64,000 nt of DNA, taken from NCBI RefSeq assembly GCF_023718305.1, contig NZ_QEYO01000010.1, positions 1-64,000 of the forward strand, read 5' to 3'. The DNA is from Gramella sp. AN32 (GTDB lineage: Bacteria > Bacteroidota > Bacteroidia > Flavobacteriales > Flavobacteriaceae). Made by a program: the position numbers and the translations under genes. The notes under the pieces are model-generated. The model was not told where the DNA came from, made no database searches, and saw only the letters and a list, made by a program, of their open reading frames with translations. Of the stretch, positions 59,646 to 64,000 are shown piece by piece (positions within the stretch are counted from its first letter, which is position 1; every line of letters starts with the position of its first letter).

Positions 59646-62348
59646 TTAAAGCGTTCTGTCGCGCTCCCGTCTTTTTTCATATTTTATATCCTGAAGCATA
59701 GACGATTTAATTCTAATTAGGAAGTTCCATTGTTTTCTTTGCCCAAACGGAACCCAGTTAAAGCTCATTTGCCAGCTGTTCAAATCCCGGAAAAACCGTA
59801 ACTGTGTATAGGTAAAACCTGTATTCACTACATCATATCCCGAGCTGAAGCCTACTTTCCATTTTGGGGAGAGTTCCACATTCCCGCTAAACATAATAGA
59901 ATGCGCAGAAATTTGATCCTGCCGGGCAGAATTGATATAGTTTAAAGAATAGGCAAGTCTTACATCCCAAGGGATTTTATAATTATACCAGCCGTTTTCA
60001 TTTTCATCCTCATCACCTTCAAAAGGGTCTTCATCAAATAACTCGCCATCCGGGCCCATACTCTTCCCAAAAAGATCATCGGTTCTCCCCCCATTTCTAT
60101 AGGTTTCGTCGTCCAAAGGATCGGCATCATCTTCCTCGTCGTCACCACCTTCAAAATCTTTATTGGAGAAATTGTATCCAAAATTTACGCTACCATTGGT
60201 TAATCTGAAAAGACTTCCTCCATTTTCAATATTTAGCTTGTCTATCCTTCGGTTATTATTATCGAGCGCGTAAACGTCCAGGTTCCCCCCAAAGTTGATA
60301 TTTAATTTTTTATCTAAAAGGGGAATAGATCCACGTAAAGAAAGTGGTGCAAGTTTTAAATCGTCCCCGGCAAGGTTATAACTTGTTCCTACGCTGAAGT
60401 TGTTTAAAAAAGTAATCTTTTTCGGTTCAGTGGCTGTACTGTCTTTATCCCGCACTTTTGCTTCCAGGGTATTGCTTATGCTCAAACCAATCGAGCTTCC
60501 AAATCTATTGCCGGGGGCACCATATAAGGTGCCGTCAAACCTTGAAAAATCTACCAGTTGAATATCATCCACATCATCACCCGGTCTTAAAATTTCATAG
60601 GTATCATAATATCTATCAAATCCCGGGTTGATATTATAACTTATAGAAGGCCGCATCACATGCCGGACTGCCTGTATTTTTTTATCACTCCCAAAGTTCT
60701 TCTGGCCATATACGGTAGTTCCCATACTCGCACTAAAATTATAAGTGCGATACGAGTCAAAACCATTAATTGTGTCTATAACTTCCGTGTCCAGAACAGG
60801 ATCGTAGCTGCGATCAAAAGTTCGCCCAACCCAGGTTTCTTCATAGCTGGTGCTTGTGCTAACACTTAAGAATTTAAATACTTTGAAGTTGGTAGAAATT
60901 GGAATGGAATGTTGTGCACCCAATCTTGCATCCTTAAACATTTCAGGTTTAAAGAATAAGGAGTCGGTTGTGTTTATTTGATTTTCCCCTCTTAAACTAT
61001 ACTGAAAATTGATATTTTCAAACAATCCTTTTTTTGCCCCAATTTTAGGTTCAAAAGGATAAATCCTGGTCATGCTCAACTGAAGGGTGGGCAGACTCAT
61101 ATTGATAGACTGCGTCCTGGTGTTTTGCGAATGCCGTGCTGCTAAACTCAAGTTCACCTGTGGCTCGCCCGCAAAAGTTTTACTATAGGAAACCGATGAA
61201 CTTAAGGTGTTATTTAAAAAATTACCGGTGTTGGATTGATTGATACTCTCCTGATAATATTCACTACTACCCAGGTTTACCGAAGCGGCAAATCTTGAAC
61301 TTGGATTTGCTTTGGAATCCTGGCTATGTGACCATCGAATATTATATGTGGATCGTTCATTGAAATTTGGAAAACCGCGTTCACTATTATATAATTTCTC
61401 ATAACGCACGCTCACATTTCCGCGGAATTTATAGCGCTTGGCATAACTGGAAGCTCCTTCCATGTTGTAAGATCCATTGGTGTAGTAACTTCCCAGCATT
61501 AAAAGATCGGCGTAATCGCTAAGGGCGAAATAATAACCACCATTCTGAAGGTTATAACCATACTGACTGTCTCCGGGAGACGGAATGATAAAACCAGAGG
61601 TATTTTCATCGGTCATGGGAAAATAACCAAACGGAAGGGCTAGGGGAGTAGGTACATCAGCAATGTACATATTCACAAGACCGGTAACAATCTTTTTGTC
61701 CGGCACAAATTTGATCTTCCGGGCATAAAAGTAATATTCAGGATTATCCACATCTTCAGAAGTGGTAAAACGCACATTCCGCATAAAATATACTGAATCA
61801 TTTTCCCGCTTGGTCACTTCACCCTTTACGTTAAAACTGGCTTCCTGTGTTCTCGAGTTATACACCAAAGCCCTTTCCGTATCAAAATTAAACCGAATGG
61901 AATCTGGCTCAATGGTCCTCTCTAATTGTGTAAAGCTTGGTTTTTGCGTATAAACACCGGCTGTATCTATAATTCCATAAGCAAATACCTCATTCTTGTT
62001 ATTGTCTATAATAATAAGACCGGCTTCAATAGTCATATCACCATACACAATTTTTGCTTCGTTATATAAATACATCTTATTTTCACGAGGGCTCAGCCTC
62101 ATATAATCTATAGCGGTATAGGTTACAATATCGGTTAAGAAAGTAGGTTTTTTAAGAGTATCCACTTTAACCGTATCACGTTGTTCTAATTGCTGGGAAA
62201 TTTCCTCACTATCTAGTAATGGAGCGATAGTGTCGGTATCAGATTGTACCGGAATAGAGTTGTTTTCCCTCTCCTGCGAGAAAGAATTTAGGCCAAAGAA
62301 AAGCGTGAAGATCAGGCAAAAAAGAGTATTGGGAATTTTTGTTTGCAA
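59646..62348 (-). CDS. lptD: LPS assembly protein LptD (Bacteroidota type)
   Basis: A 900-aa outer membrane protein. Signal peptide (IPNTLFCLIFTLFFGLNSFS), then an OstA/LptA-like beta-jellyroll (about 85-250, NEAKIVYGDMTIEAG; FNVKGEVTKREND), then the LptD barrel start ALPFGYFPMTDENTSGFIIP, and many amphipathic strands. An acidic low-complexity insert (EGGDDEEDDADPLDDETY) interrupts the barrel, typical of flavobacterial homologues. It places lipopolysaccharide in the outer leaflet. Divergent from the amidase gene. Confidence 0.9.
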   Translation of the reverse strand: MQTKIPNTLFCLIFTLFFGLNSFSQERENNSIPVQSDTDTIAPLLDSEEISQQLEQRDTVKVDTLKKPTFLTDIVTYTAIDYMRLSPRENKMYLYNEAKIVYGDMTIEAGLIIIDNNKNEVFAYGIIDTAGVYTQKPSFTQLERTIEPDSIRFNFDTERALVYNSRTQEASFNVKGEVTKRENDSVYFMRNVRFTTSEDVDNPEYYFYARKIKFVPDKKIVTGLVNMYIADVPTPLALPFGYFPMTDENTSGFIIPSPGDSQYGYNLQNGGYYFALSDYADLLMLGSYYTNGSYNMEGASSYAKRYKFRGNVSVRYEKLYNSERGFPNFNERSTYNIRWSHSQDSKANPSSRFAASVNLGSSEYYQESINQSNTGNFLNNTLSSSVSYSKTFAGEPQVNLSLAARHSQNTRTQSINMSLPTLQLSMTRIYPFEPKIGAKKGLFENINFQYSLRGENQINTTDSLFFKPEMFKDARLGAQHSIPISTNFKVFKFLSVSTSTSYEETWVGRTFDRSYDPVLDTEVIDTINGFDSYRTYNFSASMGTTVYGQKNFGSDKKIQAVRHVMRPSISYNINPGFDRYYDTYEILRPGDDVDDIQLVDFSRFDGTLYGAPGNRFGSSIGLSISNTLEAKVRDKDSTATEPKKITFLNNFSVGTSYNLAGDDLKLAPLSLRGSIPLLDKKLNINFGGNLDVYALDNNNRRIDKLNIENGGSLFRLTNGSVNFGYNFSNKDFEGGDDEEDDADPLDDETYRNGGRTDDLFGKSMGPDGELFDEDPFEGDEDENENGWYNYKIPWDVRLAYSLNYINSARQDQISAHSIMFSGNVELSPKWKVGFSSGYDVVNTGFTYTQLRFFRDLNSWQMSFNWVPFGQRKQWNFLIRIKSSMLQDIKYEKRRERDRTL

Positions 62349-62483
62349 TGCTTTAATGGCTATTTTTGTCAGGATTGGCTTGCTTTTTGCAAATCCAAAA
62401 TTACATATATTTTTTCAGCTTAGTTTTGGAGTCTGGAAAAAATAGTAATTAAAATATTCACCCCAATATTGCGTTAGCTTTCT

Positions 62484-63605
62484 ATGAGAACGAACTTAAC
62501 TAAACTTTTCGTATTCACAAGTCTTATCTTTAGTGTTTTCCAAACCATACATGCATCTGAAATCCCGGCAAACCTCGATAAATTCATCGTTGTTTTGGAT
62601 GCCGGTCACGGTGGAAAAGATCCCGGGAATATGGGAAATGGTTATAAAGAAAAAGATATAGCCCTAAGTATTGTTCAAAAAATAGGGAAGAAACTTGAAG
62701 CTTATAAAGATATCGAAGTAGTTTACACTCGTAAGACCGATGTTTTCGTTGAACTTTTTGAAAGGGGAAAAATTGCCAATAATGCCCATGCCGATCTTTT
62801 TGTTTCTGTACATTGTAATTCACATAACAGCCAGGCCAAAGGAACTGAAACGTTTGTTCTTGGTTTGAATAGGAGTGACACCAATTTTGATGTGGCCAAG
62901 CGGGAGAACTCGGTAATATATCTGGAGGAAAATTATGAAGTCACTTACGAAGGTTTTGATCCTAATTCTCCGGAATCTACCATTGGCCTTACCATTATGC
63001 AGGAAGAATACTTAGATCAAAGTATTTTATTGGCAGATCTTATTCAGAAGGAATATACCAATAAACTGAAAAGATCGAACCGCGGGGTTAAACAAATGGG
63101 GCTTATTGTACTTCACCAAACTTATATGCCCAGCGTTTTAACTGAAGTTGGGTTTCTTACCAATAATGAAGAAGGAAGATATTTGAACAGTAGTGCAGGG
63201 CAGGATAAAATGGCAAATTCTATCGTAGATGCCATTATTAATTATAGCCAGACCATCAACTTACATACCCTGGAAGATATTACAAAGAATCATCCTATTG
63301 CTACCACGGAAATTCCCAACGCAACCTCTGAAATTTACGAAAATGTGACTTTTAAGGTGCAATTAGCCGCAGGCTCCAAAAAATTGGATACTAAACCATA
63401 TAATTTTAAAGGTTTAAAAAATGTGTCCAGATTGAAAGAAGGAAGTCTTTTTAAATATTATTACGGGGAAACTTCAGATTATCTAATAATACAGGATATG
63501 CACCGCGAGGCTGTTAACAAAGGTTATTCCACGAGTTACATCGTTGCCTTTCGGGATGGTAGGAAGATTACGGTTAATGATGCGTTAAAATCTAAGCTCA
63601 ATTAG
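62484..63605 (+). CDS. N-acetylmuramoyl-L-alanine amidase (Amidase_3)
   Basis: A 373-aa exported protein: signal peptide (LFVFTSLIFSVFQTIHA), zinc-ligand VVLDAGHGGKDPGN, DLFVSVHCNSHNSQAKGTE (second His) and SVLTEVGFLTNNEE (catalytic Glu). The C-terminal 80 residues (NVTFKVQLAAGSKKLDTKPY) look like a SPOR peptidoglycan-binding domain. It cleaves the stem peptide from MurNAc. The next gene starts 57 bp downstream. Confidence 0.93.
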   Translation: MRTNLTKLFVFTSLIFSVFQTIHASEIPANLDKFIVVLDAGHGGKDPGNMGNGYKEKDIALSIVQKIGKKLEAYKDIEVVYTRKTDVFVELFERGKIANNAHADLFVSVHCNSHNSQAKGTETFVLGLNRSDTNFDVAKRENSVIYLEENYEVTYEGFDPNSPESTIGLTIMQEEYLDQSILLADLIQKEYTNKLKRSNRGVKQMGLIVLHQTYMPSVLTEVGFLTNNEEGRYLNSSAGQDKMANSIVDAIINYSQTINLHTLEDITKNHPIATTEIPNATSEIYENVTFKVQLAAGSKKLDTKPYNFKGLKNVSRLKEGSLFKYYYGETSDYLIIQDMHREAVNKGYSTSYIVAFRDGRKITVNDALKSKLN

Positions 63606-63662
63606 AACTGCTTTTCTATTTTTATTTCTAAATTTGTGCTTATCTTTTTAAAAAATTAGCTT

Positions 63663-64000
63663 TTGAAATATTCCAGAGAGGTCAAAACTGCCTTGCTAGC
63701 CATTGTAGCAATTGTTATTCTTGTTTTTGGTTACAGCTTCCTGATGGGAAAGAACCTCTTAACTACAGACCGTACTTTTTATGCCGTTTATGATGATGTG
63801 GAAGGTTTGTCGCCTTCTTCTGAAGTGACTATTAACGGTCTTCGTGTAGGACAGGTCACCAAGATCGATTTTATTGAGGACGGCTCAGGTTCTCTTGTGG
63901 TGAAATTTTTGGTGAAAAATGATTTTCCCTTTACAGATGATAGCCAGGCGCTAATCTATGGGGGTAATATCATAGGAGGAAAGTCACTCGCTATCATTCC
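63663..64000 (+). CDS. MlaD/MCE-domain protein, 3' end outside window
   Basis: A TTG start is followed by KYSREVKTALLAIVAIVILV, a membrane anchor, and the MCE start FYAVYDDVEGLSPSSEVTIN and GLRVGQVTKI. It is cut at the right edge. MCE proteins carry lipids between membranes; the rest of the operon (ABC parts) would lie beyond the window. Confidence 0.85.
   Translation, partial: MKYSREVKTALLAIVAIVILVFGYSFLMGKNLLTTDRTFYAVYDDVEGLSPSSEVTINGLRVGQVTKIDFIEDGSGSLVVKFLVKNDFPFTDDSQALIYGGNIIGGKSLAII

Noticed and set aside
1..64000. CRISPR arrays
   Set aside because: No regularly spaced direct repeats of suitable length were seen and no cas genes are present.

Overview
The window looks like a chromosomal segment of a marine or soil Flavobacteriaceae species (Bacteroidota). 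The evidence is the low GC content, TAnnTTTG-type -7 boxes, a CarboxypepD_reg-type TonB receptor, TamB, LptD and C45 proteins of Bacteroidota type, and a tyrosine ammonia-lyase/aryl-polyene (flexirubin-type) pigment cluster. No rRNA genes or CRISPR arrays were seen. Two tRNA genes (Pro-TGG, Ser-GCT) are present.

Region 1 (1-9.1 kb): the 3' end of an NmrA-like NAD(P)-binding protein, then a LacI regulator divergent from a TonB-dependent receptor across two adjacent LacI-type operator sequences. The receptor is followed on the same strand by a GH63 glycosidase of the mannosylglycerate/glucosylglycerate hydrolase type, a sodium:solute symporter and a glycerate kinase. Read together, these genes form a self-contained route for uptake and breakdown of a glycosyl-glycerate: outer membrane import, inner membrane import, cytoplasmic hydrolysis to hexose plus glycerate, then phosphorylation of glycerate.

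Region 2 (9.1-27.8 kb): mobile, accessory DNA beside tRNA-Pro. Two related IntDOT-like tyrosine recombinases (13.1-14.4 and 26.3-27.6 kb) each sit next to a homologous attachment region: a 17-bp identical arm sequence, a hairpin, and a 15-bp copy of the tRNA-Pro 3' end. This implies two islands stacked in tandem; the tRNA-proximal one is about 13.2 kb. Contents are five related XRE regulators with a shared C-terminal tail, a compact AT-rich three-gene operon (GHKL-like ATPase with a STAS-like part, a DUF4325-like STAS protein, a two-TM membrane protein), a possible MNT/HEPN-like protein, a chromate transporter with an exported superoxide dismutase, a DUF1259 lipoprotein, a two-component system, and several broken genes (IS200-type tnpA, an AlbA_2/Schlafen remnant, a DUF1080-like remnant, a frameshifted barrel). 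A long imperfect inverted repeat (arms near 9.15-10.55 and 18.70-19.43 kb) spans the island junction.

Region 3 (28.3-47.9 kb): an LpxR-like gene, then a pigment cluster. A flavin-dependent halogenase-like gene is divergent from a long, tightly overlapping operon: tyrosine ammonia-lyase, FabG, acyltransferase, two hotdog proteins, ketosynthases plus a Cys-less chain-length-factor-like partner, ACP, NodB-like deacetylase, LolA, FabZ-like dehydratase, GT2-DUF2062, MMPL exporter fused to a methyltransferase-like domain, C45 hydrolase and a PaaK-like ligase. It encodes the aryl-polyene half of a flexirubin-type pigment. The dialkylresorcinol genes (darA/darB) are not in the window.

Region 4 (47.9-64 kb): housekeeping genes: THUMP-like methyltransferase, AI-2E family permease, SpoU methylase, DUF4159 protein, RsmE, TsaD, TamB, PfkA-MgsA, RidA, LptD, an N-acetylmuramoyl-L-alanine amidase and the start of an MCE/MlaD protein. 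These centre on envelope biogenesis, tRNA/rRNA modification and glycolysis control.
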